64,000 bases of DNA from Allolobophora icterica (GCA_963556255.1 OY744608.1:26977420-27041419); one strand, 5' to 3'. Numbered from the stretch's first letter, positions 45,001-56,212 are shown. A program made the numbers and translations. Notes: a model not told the origin generated them from the sequence alone.

Positions 45001-47679
45001 TTCAGATTTTTAATCACAACAGTGTACAGTCTTTAATACCGGTAATGATGATTATAGGATGACGATTTCTATATTGCTGTGCAAGGCTGAGGCCTCAAAA
45101 GGCACTATATGGTAGTACTTGTAGGGTTCTTAATAATTATTCACTGATTGCAGTCCCATGCAGCGCAATTGTCAGTACATGCACTATAAAGACAATTAAA
45201 TTACAATTCATATTATGAAGTTTTTCGATGTAATGTAAATAAACAGACATTATGTGCTAGAGAATGTCTATATTATTTCAGTCGATCAAAATCAGTCAAT
45301 CCAATCTAGCGATCCCTCCATCCATCCATCATCAAAATAAAAATCAAGCTCGGTCAATCCAGTACATGTATCCAAGATGCACGGATAGATGGACTGAAGT
45401 GGGCGTATCTGCAAGGTGGAGTGGCTCAGAATCTGAACAAGAACTTCAGTCGACCAGTGACTTGATGGTTTATCTGTCTCCAGCGTAGGATTAGCCCAGT
45501 GAATGATGATGTGCTGATGTAGACAGCTAGACAGGACCACCTCCAAGTAACTTTCCCAAGGCTTTGCTGTCACCTTGTGTCTCTGAAACTCTGAATGCAA
45601 ACCTCTGATTCTTATCCTACGTGACGGAGGAGGCAGGGCACTTAACACTTCATCTGCATGGCCGTGAAGTTCCTCAAGGAGCTCATTCTTGCCATCCTGC
45701 TGGAATTTGTCACTACTGATGGAATCCAATTTTACAGTAGTCTACTTCTGTACAGAGTTATTTATAAAAAATCAAATTTTGTTTTACTTCCCCATAACGT
45801 GGTGTATATGTTGTTTAGGATATAAAATAGATTAGCATACATCAAGTAAATATGAATAATGACCAGAAAATTTCTTCTATGGATTTGGCAGAACATCAGT
45901 AGAGTAATATAACTGATTTTATATATAAAATTTATGTGTTGTGTATGTATGTGTGTGTGTAACAGGTAGCAGAGGGACAAACCTTGCTATCATCTTGATG
46001 CATTTAAAATTCTTTCTAGAAATCTGAACAGCATCTGAACTATATGCTGTAGCAATTCAACACATGTGTTTTGTGCATTTAGGGTGATCCAAATATCCCA
46101 GCTGGAAAGGTAACCATTATAGCTGATCTCAGTGAGCCCATAGCTGAGGTGCAGGAGAGCAGCACAGAGTCAGATGGTGAGGACGATCCAGAGTCTCTGG
46201 AAGTTTCAGCTTCTGGATTACCCCTGCAGCGATTTAGACTTCCAAGCTTCATCTCTTCAAGACAGCAGGATGTTCCTGAATTTTTCGAGAAGAAGTAAGA
46301 CGGTCTTATAAGTTCATTAACAGAGTTGCCAAAATTTTAAAATCTTTATATTGTTGTATTTGTGTTGAATCTAGTCAAAGTCTGAATCAAGTGATTTTGA
46401 GGGCCTTTACCAGTTGTTTTCCTAAGAGCACAAAAGTTTGTTTTTCTGCACACAGTAGTTTATCTCACTAGATACTAGTATATTGTCATTTTAAGGGAAG
46501 ACTGGAATTGGGAAGGCCGATGGTTGCTTTAGGACAAACAATTTTGAGGCCTCTGGTTTGGAGCATTAAAATAGTTAACAACTTTAACCTCATGCCTTCA
46601 ATGCAACATTATTAGTTGTGTAAGGCAAACACATATGAAAGTTGCTGTTGTAATTTAGGAGCTTTTGGGGGTAGATAGTAACTTTCTTTCTGGTTTGCTT
46701 GTTTTGGTATAAAAAAAACAAAAACTATTCCTATATGTTTGTAAGCACTGATGCGTATCCTTTCCAGCTTTAACGTTTTCCAGGCACCGTATTGCAGTAG
46801 CTATTCCCATGTACAAGTGTGAAACTTTTCAAATGGTTTCAGTTTGGTCTCGTTTCAGGAAATGTAAAACACTTAGCAGTATCCTGATTGTCTACTTAAT
46901 TGCCAAAAATTATCAAAGATATGGTGACTGCAACAGCAACATTACGTGTACAACATGGGAGCCCTTATGACAATATTCCCTTAACATAATTTGTCTCCTA
47001 TATGATGTTGCTGTTGGGAGGTATATGGACCACTGGTGGAGTTGACAAAACTTGACATAGAATGACCAAGTAGATAATGGACTTATGCATATACACTGTA
47101 TATAGATGGGAAATTGCTGTAAATAATGCAAATGACCTGTATCCTCAGACCACAAGAATTTTCATGCCTTTTAGTAGTTTCTACTTACCCTTACTTTTGT
47201 AGTTCTTTGTTTAACACATTGTATGCTAATAATTGCTACATGTTGAGATTTTGGATCCACATAGTTACCATGTGTTAAGCTTTACCGAAAGTTAAATGGT
47301 CAAAGGTTAGAGTCATCGCTTACTAATCTTAAAACTGTGCTATTTGAACGTGCTGGTGTCGGGAGCACCTCTGAGTAGGTCCCTTGAAGAGGAGCTATAC
47401 AAATCCTCGAATGAATGAATGAATGAATCGCTGTACTAGTACATGGTCACCACACTGTGTTGCTAACCACAGTCCATTAATGGCTTTGTTTATCGCAAAT
47501 TTTGTATTTGTTATTCTAGATATCCCAGTAAAGGGCAGATTGCTGCAACTGGTTATGTGGATGCAACATTTGTTCCAGGTCAATGGGTCATATTTGATAG
47601 CGACACTTTTGGCCACATCTGGCTGTTCCTAGCAGCATTTGCTATGTTCAAGAGAGTTACTGAGACTTTCTACACCTAG
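40035..47679 (+). CDS. FBXO31: F-box only protein 31 (FBXO31-type), complete, nine exons
   Basis: Exons: 40035-40179, 40609-40668, 42327-42403, 42619-42786, 43423-43494, 44211-44314, 44714-44879, 46083-46294, 47520-47679. All introns are GT-AG, all phases agree, and the total of 1164 nt gives 387 residues plus stop. The N-terminus is an F-box (LPEYPTEILVKILSFLPLKD), which binds SKP1 in an SCF ubiquitin ligase. The rest matches the FBXO31 substrate-binding barrel: GLWKIVSTPYGGLL, IQPGLFKGTYSAHGVELVLL and KITGDPNIPAGKV are near-invariant landmarks. Family members target substrates such as cyclin D1 and proteins with C-terminal amides. The protein is shorter than vertebrate FBXO31 (about 540 residues) because the N-terminal extension and central linker are short. 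A stop codon 15 bp upstream of the ATG, in frame, fixes the start. Introns carry two hAT MITEs and a CA repeat. Confidence 0.93.
40609..40668 (+). CDS. FBXO31: FBXO31 exon 2
   Basis: 60 nt between TTTTGCTGTTAG and GTGAGT. Encodes QYSLRQSGSALSFNEVRRL. Joins exon 1 and exon 3 in phase 1 on both sides. Confidence 0.85.
40698..41179. mobile_element. hAT-type MITE (482 bp) in FBXO31 intron 2
   Basis: Ends TAGGGAGTAACCGGTTAT and GTTACTCCCTA. Flanking octamers ATAGTTAA and ACAGTTAA differ by one base. Arms rich in CGATAA/TTATCG words. The middle holds two GGGTGCGCTTCCT words. Confidence 0.8.
41628..41692 (+). repeat. Truncated tRNA-SINE copy in FBXO31 intron 2
   Basis: GATTTGAATCCCCACCAGGA and CTAGATTTCTTTTCCACCT align with box B and the following region of the SINE at 1012-1100. 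Confidence 0.5.
41950..42079. repeat. CA-rich microsatellite in FBXO31 intron 2
   Basis: CACACA runs broken by CCTACA, CGCG and TGCTCT interruptions. Confidence 0.95.
42327..42403 (+). CDS. FBXO31: FBXO31 exon 3
   Basis: 77 nt after GCTTTGCAG. Encodes LSNYGFTVGLWKIVSTPYGG and the end LLEVK; the GLW...PYGGLL signature starts the substrate domain. Confidence 0.92.
42619..42786 (+). CDS. FBXO31: FBXO31 exon 4
   Basis: 168 nt, phase 0 on both sides, between TTTGTTTCAG and GTATTG. Encodes FDGYQLVGTRFFPPPDPRIN, a barrel segment with the conserved PPxDP turn. Confidence 0.93.
42940..43270. mobile_element. hAT-type MITE (331 bp) in FBXO31 intron 4
   Basis: Ends CAGGCCCTTAGCCAG and CTGGCTAAGGGCCCTG. 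Flanking octamers CTCTGACG and CTTTGAAG share six of eight bases, suggesting an older insertion. Subterminal GCCCGTCCAAAGG recurs at both ends. Confidence 0.8.
43423..43494 (+). CDS. FBXO31: FBXO31 exon 5
   Basis: 72 nt, phase 0 on both sides, AACATTTGCAG to GTAAAT. Encodes a 24-residue Cys/His-containing segment ending HQHPGGSSQ. Confidence 0.85.
44211..44314 (+). CDS. FBXO31: FBXO31 exon 6
   Basis: 104 nt, ATGACTTCAG to GTAAGG, ends in phase 2. Encodes AFNHWLKEELGVETVNETHR, the FxxWLxEE helix of the family. Confidence 0.88.
44714..44879 (+). CDS. FBXO31: FBXO31 exon 7
   Basis: 166 nt, GCATAAACAG to GTAATC. Encodes RPLHLPPSQESVVIQPGLFK then GTYSAHGVELVLL, the most conserved block of the family, ending TKIT in phase 0. 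Confidence 0.93.
45292..45729 (-). other. Unassigned 145-codon open frame in FBXO31 intron 7
   Basis: An antisense frame in an intron, starting MDSISSDKFQQDGKNELLEE and containing PPPSRRIRIRGLHSEFQRHK. It is unusually long for AT-rich intronic DNA, but I recognise no domain and see no splice sites. It could be part of an unknown mobile element or chance. Confidence 0.25.
46083..46294 (+). CDS. FBXO31: FBXO31 exon 8
   Basis: 212 nt, GTGCATTTAG to GTAAGA, ends in phase 2. Starts GDPNIPAGKVTIIADL, then an acidic Ser/Glu-rich linker. Confidence 0.92.
47520..47679 (+). CDS. FBXO31: FBXO31 exon 9 (terminal)
   Basis: 160 nt after TTGTTATTCTAG, completing the split codon from exon 8 and ending at TAG 47677-47679. 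Contains PGQWVIFDSDTFGHIWL, matching the family's C-terminal FDEDxFGFVWL strand. Confidence 0.9.
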
Positions 47680-48086
47680 TGCTTGTAACCTAAAGAATTT
47701 TAATTTGCTGCCACCATTGACCTGTTTTCTGTAATTGAATTACTGGTAACATTTTAAAATTGTGTGGCTGACTGCTTAGCTTATTCTAACACAATATATT
47801 TCCTTTTTAGTTACCTTTTATATCAATTCGTATGATAAGGATTCTACTATCAGTATGCCATCATCATGTTATTAAGTCTGCAATTTAAGTGAGGTTGATG
47901 AGCGAATATGAAAATATAGATTTCACTTGGTTAACTGTAGTATGACATACTAGTAATAGTTTTTTGCATCTATTTAGCTCATTTGTTACATTGTATAAAA
48001 TAATAGCTTGATTTGCATTGATTGGATTTTGTTGTTTATTAATGGAAAAGTTATTAATTAACTGAACCAATGTCACTTTCTGGAAA

Positions 48087-48092
48087 AATAAA
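48087..48092 (+). promoter_or_regulatory. Candidate polyadenylation signal for FBXO31
   Basis: AATAAA about 410 bp after the stop; another AATAAA is at 48275-48280. Which one is used cannot be told from sequence. Confidence 0.4.
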
Positions 48093-48464
48093 GTAATCAT
48101 GAATTTATTCGTCTGATAGTGCAAAGTGGTCATAAACAGTAGATGACACCAGTGCTCATGCACCGATGTCTGCGTTTTTTTGAGGTGGCGAATGTGACAT
48201 CCTGATTATTTGGTTTTCAATTAACGTCTATTCTATTCTTAACAACAGTTTTTGATTACTTGAATGAAAATCTAAATAAATAACAACTGTTCACAGATCT
48301 GGTAAATTATGTATTATTACTCCATGCTATTTGATAGAACACTTGTTCCTTTGACTTTTATAAAAATCTGTGGCCCAATCCAATTATATAGGCTGCTAAG
48401 CATCATCTGCATATTTTAGGAGGTAGTTAAAGTTCATTGGGGGTCATCCATAAAGGACGTCCGC

Positions 48465-48661
48465 CAGGGCCGTAGCCAGGATATTGTTTCGGGGGGTGTT
48501 TTCAGTTTTGGGGGGTGTTTTCTCGTCCTTAAGCAAGCCGACATGCAACCCAGTCAACCGACCAAAGGGTTTGTAGTTAGTAAATGCATTATTTCATTTT
48601 TACATTATTTAATTTGGGGGGGTGTCTAAACACCAAAAACACCCCCCTAGCTACGGCCTTG
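48465..48661. mobile_element. hAT-type MITE (197 bp), nested
   Basis: Ends CAGGGCCGTAGCCAGG and CTAGCTACGGCCTTG. Exact 8-bp duplication ACGTCCGC (48457-48464, 48662-48669). Confidence 0.92.
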
Positions 48662-49014
48662 ACGTCCGCAATGAGGGGAGGGAGGGGTCATCGAAATGCA
48701 GACAAGGGGGAGGGAGGGTTATGACCAGTGCAGACGTCCGAATCTAAACTTTAAAATTTGATAGTTTTTTAAACACCATCTTGTTTCAACCTTCCCCGAA
48801 AGATTAAAAGGTCAGGAAAGTGATTGTCTAAAACCTCGTGCATGGTATAACCTTTACTGCAACTTTAAAGAGGCTTTTGTTACTGCACATCCTGCGATCT
48901 GAAACCCGAACAGTCACTTAAATGTGCACAGGAACTGTGGAATAATTGTAAAAATAATGATGACAACATTCAAAATTGGCTTTGGCATGCAGACGTCCGC
49001 AAAGGGGAGGGAGG

Positions 49015-49188
49015 CAGGGGCGTCTACACCATAGAAACCTTGGAGCAAATGCTCCATCCAAGAAATAGGGGGGGGAAAGATCTGTCAGTGTGTGTGCCAC
49101 CATTTTAAGGGGGGAAGGAACGGGAAGGGGGAAGAAGAGAGAGAAAAGGGACGTTGCTCCAATGACTTAGGGGGGATAGACGCCCCTG
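49015..49188. mobile_element. hAT-type MITE (174 bp), nested; inverted copy of 7088-7256 family
   Basis: Ends CAGGGGCGTCTACACC and GATAGACGCCCCTG. Exact 8-bp duplication GAGGGAGG (49007-49014, 49189-49196). Confidence 0.92.
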
Positions 49189-49997
49189 GAGGGAGGGAGA
49201 GGGTCATGTTAAATGCGGACATGGGGGAGGGAGGAATCCTAAGTAGGTCATATTTTGCAGACGTCCTTTATGGACGACCCCTTATGTTTAGGTCTGATGC
49301 ACAAGCAGCACATGAGGGAGGGCCGAGCACTGACCTCTGCACACTACCATAGCGTTAATTGCTGCTTCAGAAGTTGATCCTGCAATCTACTGACATGACA
49401 TCTTTATGGAAGTAGGAGATTAGCCAATTATTATGTTTGATCAGGGATGCGAGCTTGGTTGCGGGCGTAGAGTGACGAACGGTATCGGAAACTTTCGAGA
49501 AGTCTGTTGAGATGATTATCACAATCATTTGTTTGAAGCAGAGTTGTTACTGACGGATTAGGAATTTTACAAAGAAGGCCCAATTGTACTTCGCAAACTT
49601 GCAATTATGACGAGCTCCTTCTAGCTGTCAATTGGATTTGTTCTGTATACGCTACACAGCCTAGTAGCCTTGGATATTTATCTGATTCGATGCAGCGCTC
49701 GTGAATATAAATAGGCTGGTGCCCAAGGACTTTCTATGGCTGGTGCCCAACGTTCATCTTTTAGGGCGCACTTGAGAAATGTTAGAGCCTACGATTGCAA
49801 TTATAGCACGAATTCTGTTATAACGCGATCTGGGACATGGGTCACAAACATGGTTCTGCTATAGACTGAAAGCCTACTCGAGGCTGTTGGGGAACTGTGT
49901 TCGGTGGTCAACTTGAGGTAGATGACAGAACAAATAAATGCGTTACATAAACCCTTACGCTTCAACTGACAATAAATCAAAGGATCCTGCCGCTGAA

Positions 49998-50005
49998 TGA
50001 CGTCA
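49998..50005. promoter_or_regulatory. CRE palindrome near BMP receptor start
   Basis: Perfect TGACGTCA (CREB/ATF consensus) 33 bp before the chosen ATG. It overlaps an upstream in-frame ATG at 49997, so it may lie in the 5' UTR or core promoter. Confidence 0.4.
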
Positions 50006-50038
50006 TGTCCGTCGGTGGAGCGAAGGAAGAAGGAGAAA

Positions 50039-50120
50039 ATGGCGAGAGGGAATTTGTTTAAGTTTTTTGTTTTACTCATGTTTACGGATTTAGCCGTTCT
50101 CTTTGGCACATTCCGAAGGG
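50039..50120 (+). CDS. BMP type I receptor, exon 1 (signal peptide)
   Basis: AAAATGG context, then MARGNLFKFFVLLMFTDLAV and LFGTFRR: a basic n-region and hydrophobic core, a typical signal peptide. Donor GGG|GTGAGT ends in phase 1. The last base plus CT from 59613 gives GCT, so the join reads FRR-A-DGVSCYC in frame. An in-frame ATG 42 bp upstream (49997), preceded by a stop, is an alternative start; the downstream one gives the better signal peptide. TGACGTCA lies just upstream. A small exon inside the 9.5-kb intron cannot be excluded. Confidence 0.7.
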
Positions 50121-50445
50121 GTGAGTTCCAGATAAATTAAACTTATTCGTTTCGATTTTTGCTAATGGCCAAGTCGTTGTTACATGATATTTGCTGGCGA
50201 AGAGAAGACGCTAGCGAGACAGGTACCCCTATCGTACATCAACTTTGTAGGGTTTATTGAATGAAACTGAGCAGTGTCATATCCTTAAACCCACTTATCA
50301 TACCGCCCAGTTGTCAGTACTATCTAGACGTGCTGTTATTTTGTATAAACATTAGCGTGAAGTATTATTAAAAGCATGTATAGTTCAACGTTTAGAACTG
50401 GGTAATTCTCGAGAAAGGGCCATCCGCGGTCGCCCTACTTATAAG

Positions 50446-50643
50446 CAGGGCTGTAGTCGAGGGTATACGCGGGTATACAGCGTATACTCACCTCTAGAGA
50501 CCGTATACTCATCTTACAAAATATTTGTATTCACCTCTATTGTGTTTCTGGAAAACTTACCATTAGCGTATACTCACCTCTATTTTTTTCGGAAAACTAA
50601 CCGATGCCGTATACTCACCTCTAATTTTACCACTACAGCCCTG
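50446..50643. mobile_element. hAT-type MITE (198 bp) in BMP receptor intron 1
   Basis: Ends CAGGGCTGTAGTCGAG and ACCACTACAGCCCTG. Exact 8-bp duplication CTTATAAG (50438-50445, 50644-50651). The interior repeats CGTATACTCACCTCTA several times. Confidence 0.93.
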
Positions 50644-50651
50644 CTTATAAG

Positions 50652-51895
50652 CAATACGGCTACCCAAGGTTTTGCGACAGAATTTAGTGCACACGCGCTC
50701 TATGGGAAAGACTATGGTAAGTTAGTAAGTAAGCAGTTAAAAATTAAGAAAGCACTGTCACGCAAAGTTTTTCAAAATACGTTTATTGGTAGAAGTAAAT
50801 TAAGAAAGGCTTTAGTAACTCAAAGCATTTCATAATATTTGTATGGTGTTAACAAATTAAGAAACAGGGTAAGTTTGTGTGATTCAAATAAGAACATGCA
50901 AGAAAAGGTTATTACAAAATGTGTGTTGCTATAATATCTCCTGCAGATTGTTGGAAACAATTTGTGACTTGTGCCAAATTGCCATTTCAATTTATTTCAG
51001 CACTCACATGTATGTAGTTTTGTAGTGCTGCAAATGATGATGTAGAAATCAGTTACTTACATACGATAGCAGTTCCAGTAGCGCGAGGCACTCTACTTTC
51101 TCTTGTAAGCTGCAGTAGCCATACTGCTTATGACTGGGTGACCGCAAGTGGCCATTTCTCAAGAATTACTTGAAACAGTTTGCGTCTCAAGTACTGGTGT
51201 GAGGCAGCGTAATTCCAGTAGGCAGAGTAATCCTTTTTTTTAAAGTAGTTTACTGGTGGCTTTGATGTTAAAACTGCATACTATCCGCTTTAAATTCAGT
51301 CACAGTACATCACTATGCATGTATTCTCATTTTTCAGCAAACTTCTTCAAGTTTATGGGAACTTTTCTGTTTTAAGACAGGCTGTTGCCATAGAATCATA
51401 GCCTTGCCTATTTTGTGCAGTCTTTATGTAAACAGACCAGTTTCCCATACAGTATATTCATTAAGTAAATCTCCAATTTGCTTTGACCTGCTTTGTGTGG
51501 TTACCAGTCAGTGTGACTGCAAGTCACTGCTAAAATATGGATCATTTACAATACCAAACCCTATGATCATCTTTTTCCTGTTCTTTTAATTGTACATAAT
51601 TTTCCTGACTTTAAATTGTAGTAGTTTCGAGGTTAACAACCTATAGAAAAATCCTATACATTTGCTGAGATTTAGGAACTTATTATTATTACAAAGATTT
51701 TTATGCATGCTAAGACAGTCACACAGAAATGAAAATTGGATGTGAGGTTAGTTAGTCGCTACTAAATTCTTTAAAGCCAGTGAGAAATGTGTGAGTTTTG
51801 AGGCATTAACTTCAGACAAACATTGGTAGCTGGTTTCATTCTTTAAGAGCAACAAAATGGATGCACGAGAGCTCAACCAAAATACCCATGCATGA
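50652..51895. other. Intronic, no feature recognised
   Basis: AT-rich intron sequence of the BMP receptor gene; open frames at 50542-50835 and 51404-51589 show no domain. Confidence 0.4.
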
Positions 51896-51898
51896 AGA

Positions 51899-53330
51899 TC
51901 ACAGACTGTGTGGCAGAATGTAAGGAGAGAGTAGTGATTGAAGGTAGGCAGAAGTGCTTGTTGTGAGGGTTTTATAGGTTAGACAAACCAGTTTAAATCT
52001 TATTCTGCATTCTACAGGAAGCCAATGCAGCTGACCGAGCAGAGTTGATGAGCTTGAATAGGAAGATGCACACAAAACCATGCAAGCCAGAGAATTTTGG
52101 ATGCTTTGAAGCCTGTTTATGTCAAGATCTGGTATGCATACAAACACAGAGTTGACATAATTGAGGCAAGAGCAGACAAGAGAGCAGCTAGGTTATGGTC
52201 TGTGACATTTCCTTGGTTAGAGCAAATCTCATGTGATCTGATATGATGGTAAAACAAGATTTGCAAAGGTTTGTTATGTGAGATTGGAATGTGAGATTAT
52301 TGTTCAGAGTCACCCCAAGTGTTTTGACAGTTTTTGATAGCAGAACAACAGTGCCAGCAAGGTCAACACTGGACAGAGAAAGAAAAGAGCGCAGTCACTG
52401 GCTTGAGTCAAACATGACTGCCTCAGTCTTATCGTGGTGTATTGCAAGACCGTTGAAGCAGAACCATCCATGCACTGAAGAGAGGCACTCTTCAAGTATT
52501 GATTTGCTAGACTGATTCTTTGGTGATGGAGCAATGTAAAGCTGTCATCGGCATACTGCTGTAACTGGACTCCAAAGTGATTGGCTATGCAGCTGATTGG
52601 TAAGCAGTGCAGAAAGAAGAATCAAACCGAGCAGTACCAATACCCAATACTTGCTGAGGTCGATTGAAGAGGTAAGAAGCTAGCCATTTTAAGGCAGTAC
52701 CAGAGACACTGAAACTTTTACTGAGTCTAAATAACAGTAGCTGGTGGTCGACAGTGACGAAAGCAGCACTAAGGTCGAGGCATACTCTTCTAACTAACTA
52801 ACTAACTCTTCCTCTTTTACCTTTCTTAAAACGTGCTTTTTCTCTCGGGGTCTCTCGCACTGGGAGCGCTTCTGAATGGCCCTCCCGCTAGAAGCGCTTT
52901 ATAAATATCCAAATACAATACAATACAATACTGAGAGGCAAGCCTTTCGTTTATCAATAGATGAGAAGATGTTGTCATGCGTAAAGGCAAGAGCAGTTTC
53001 AGTAGAGTAGACTTCATTGTAAGGTGATTGGTAAAACTGAAATTAATAGCATGTTTCTTGATCCGTATGAGGAGGAGAGTTCAAGAATCTTTGAAATGTT
53101 ATTAAGGTTGGAGATGGGTCTAAAGTTTGACAGGCTGTTGATGTCCACGTCAGGTTTCTTAAGTAAAGGCACGACCAAGGCACATTTAAAACATGATGGA
53201 ATACAGCCTTCAGCAAAAGACAAGTTGGCCAAATAAGGTGGGAGAAAACATCAGAACAAGAAACAATAAATGATGTAGGTATGAAGTCCATCCGGAAGGA
53301 TTAGGGACAGTATGATTAAGAACAGACAGG
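51899..53330 (-). mobile_element. CR1/L2-type LINE fragment in BMP receptor intron
   Basis: Minus strand, 5' to 3': CFKCALVVPLLKKPDVDINS and LSNFRPISNLNNISKILE (RT fingers), HHQRISLANQYLKSASL, then RLQSIQNSLACMVL and LGQLHWLPVECRIRFKL (C-terminal end). Order fits one LINE, interrupted by frameshifts and by a plus-strand LINE end at 52807-52933. Confidence 0.88.
52790..52933 (+). mobile_element. LINE 3' end with (TACAA)n tail, nested
   Basis: CTTTTTCTCTCGGGGTCTC, CACTGGGAGCGCTTCTGAA, AGCGCTTTATAAATATCC and an (ATACA)n tail match the 740-886 copy. It is inserted in the opposite-strand LINE. Confidence 0.8.
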
Positions 53331-53507
53331 ACTTCATAGTTTGTTATAATAAGTTATGTTCAACAAGTATAGGTAAAAACAAAATAAATTAGGAGCCTAA
53401 ATCACATTTATTAATTTAATCTGAAGCAAAATTTCTGTAGTAAATTCAAGACTAGGCTTACCATAGTATCACTTGGTTAGATAAATACATATGTTGGTGT
53501 CTGTTTT

Positions 53508-53942
53508 GGGGCATAACCAATTTTGTTTTTTGGCCGATTCCGGATACTGAGTAGCATAGACCATTATTTGATTTCGATTCCGATTAGTGCTAAGGCCTAA
53601 TTCCAAGTTAGTTATCATTGGCTAATGGCTTGGTGTCAGTTACAGGGGTCAGATGGAAGAACAGCCAGTCAATCACCCCCTTCCCTATACTGCACTATAT
53701 ATTTCTTCGCTGATTTAAAGGCCTAACGGTTGCCAGCCTCAACGCATTCAGCGCTCAGCTGGTATCGGATAGCTGGCAGTTAAACAAGTGTGGATGGTGT
53801 ATAAATTGTGATTAGTCCATAGCGAAACCATCGAAACAACAACTTGTTAATCAGCAGGTTAGACATTCCGGATCCGGATAATTCCGGATAGTCCAAAAAT
53901 TGCAAAATCGGTTTATCGATCCAGATTACGGTTATGCCCTAG
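53508..53942. mobile_element. hAT-type element (435 bp) in BMP receptor intron
   Basis: Ends GGGGCATAACCAATTTTG and CGGTTATGCCCTAG. 8-bp duplication TCTGTTTT on both sides (53500-53507, 53943-53950). The same family lies inverted at 61301-62640; both share TTCCGGATAGTCCAAAAAT-type words. Confidence 0.88.
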
Positions 53943-54229
53943 TCTGTTTTGTGAAGGGGGAATGTGCCAAAACCTGAAACCAGGAGCCAGAATATGGGCT
54001 AACATGTCTTGGAATGTAAAAGTTTAAAAGCATTACTATGTGGCCATCCTGTTATATTTGTTTGGTTGTGTATATTTACTCTACACAGTGCAGTGGAATT
54101 TATTAGTGTTCTAGTGCTCTGTAGGGGTTTGTGATAGTCTGTTGCACTGTCAAAGTTGGGAGGTTCAAACACTTACACCACCCCTTGGGGTTAGCTTAAG
54201 CACAATAAGCAGGTAGCACTTCTGCAGTA

Positions 54230-54610
54230 AGTAAGTAATCTTTATTAGTGCCACGCAAATGCCCACACTTTTACAACATCAGTGCATACAAGCGAAGTAG
54301 CAAAATGTTAGTAAAAAACAATGCAACATTATAAACAGTTTTATTGTTTCCAAACTAACATCATTGAGCACTCCAATATCAATTCTGTTTGTTTCTTTCC
54401 ATTGACTGGCCATGTACAGTTTAGTATATGGGCACTGTTAGTTTGCAATCACAATTTTTGTATTTACATATTCAGTGAATGATGAAAGATTTCTTATGCA
54501 GCGTTGTATGGCAGTATGGTAATTCGAGTGTACAATACAATACAATATTCGTTTATTCAACAAACTGTGTTGTCATAGACGCAACATGTAAATTCAAGTA
54601 GTCAGTTTTC
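54230..54610 (-). repeat. Two minus-oriented LINE/SINE tails
   Basis: GTAAGTAAGTAATCTTTATT at 54230 and TACAATACAATACAATATTC at 54533 are reverse-oriented tail repeats. The coding parts are too decayed to recognise. Confidence 0.5.
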
Positions 54611-55615
54611 TAATTTGTATGACCCCTTTTCCGTAAATTGAAGCTTTTGGAGTACTTGTAGTCCTGAAGTACCAGGTTAAGACAGTAATGGGTGACTGGA
54701 TGCTTTTAAAGAACTTTATTTCCATTTTCTCTGCAAAATTGCTCTGGTTTGGAAGAATGGAATAGTGTGGTGGCAATCACTTTGGTAGCCATACGCAAAG
54801 TTTTGTTATGAGTTCAGCTTTGGTGATATAACTTTGCTGCTTCTTGCTGCACTGACAAAGTTAAATTAATGAATTTGTAGAAAATGGGAGTGTATACAAA
54901 GCAGCCTTGAAGGTACATACGTATATAGTCAACACTCAAGAAATATCGTATTAAAAACTTGGAGTAGATAAAAAAATTAGAAAATTGACTATTTGAAGTC
55001 AAACACCTGAACTCATGGCACAGTTGTGTACCACTGAGATGTTTTTATTCCTTTTTGCTGCTGAGATGCATTTCAAAGTGTTAAATATTTGGATTGTCCA
55101 AGCCTAAATAAACAGAAGGTGTTTTTCCAAGGTACTCGGTTTCAGGCAAGGAATTATCTTCATCAGTTAGGTATCATGTGGAGCATCTTTGGAAGAAGCT
55201 ACTTACTGCAGTTTGAGGTTGGAGCAGCAGAGGGATGATATCATACTTAGCTTGGTGGTGGGATGCTTTAGATGTGGATATGATCCAGCTTTTCATCAGT
55301 TTGGATAAATACTCTCGTGTTTTCAGCATTTCGGCTTACTCGCGGATGTTGCAGTACTTAGGAAGTTTAATCTAATTTCAGATTGTGCATTAGGGGGTTT
55401 TAATCGGATATAACTATAATTTCAGGTGGTGCCTTGGCGAGTTTATCTCTGGCCTCAGATAGTGCATTAGGTGGTTTAACTGTAATGTCAGATAGTGCTC
55501 TATGGCAGTGCTACTTAAACTGCAGTCCAGTAGTGGTTGATTACTGGACCGCGGAATGATAACCGGAATCACAATTTTGATCGTACTCACATAAACGATG
55601 TATGTTGTGTGTTGC
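54611..55615. other. Intronic, no feature recognised
   Basis: A weakly repeated GATAGTGC/TTAGGKGGTTTAA phrase occurs at 55385-55500. No exon seen. Confidence 0.35.
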
Positions 55616-55620
55616 AAACC

Positions 55621-56212
55621 ATAACAAATGAGAACACAGCAGAATACATAATAAACACTTTTAAACATGTGAAAAAAACAAAACAAATGAGAACACAGCA
55701 GAATACATAATAAACACTTTTAAACATGTGAAAAAACCAAAACAAATGAGAACACAGCAGAATACATAATAAACACTTTTAAACATGTGAAAAAAACAAA
55801 ACAAATGAGAACACAGCAGAATACATAATAAACAGTTTTAAACATGTGAAAAAAACAAAACAAATGAGAACACAGCAGAATACATAATAAACACTTTTAA
55901 ACATGTGAAAAAAACAAAACAAATGAGAACACAGCAGAATACATAATACACAGTTTTAAACATGTGAAAAAAACAAAACAAATGAGAACACAGCAGAATA
56001 CATAATAAACACTTTTAAACATGTGAAAAAAACAAAACAAATGAGAACACAGCAGAATACATAATAAACACTTTTAAACATGTGAAAAAAACAAAACAAA
56101 TGAGAACACAGCAGAATACATAATAAACACTTTTAAACATGTGAAAAAAACAAAACAAATGAGAACACAGCAGAATACATAATAAACAGTTTTAAACATG
56201 TGAAAAAACCAA
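55621..56212. repeat. 59-bp minisatellite, about 10 copies
   Basis: AAATGAGAACACAGCAGAAT recurs every 59 bp. Units are almost identical; a CACTTTT/CAGTTTT change marks sub-types. Lies in BMP receptor intron 1. Confidence 0.96.

Larger units (their letters stand above)
48440..49281. mobile_element. DNA transposon with GGGGTC TIRs, hosting two hAT MITEs
   Basis: Left GGGGTCATCCATAAAGGACG and right CGTCCTTTATGGACGACCCC are inverted repeats of about 24 bp. The interior repeats TGCAGACGTCCG. No target duplication is clear, so superfamily is unassigned. Without the nested MITEs it is about 455 bp. It lies between FBXO31 and the BMP receptor. Confidence 0.8.
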
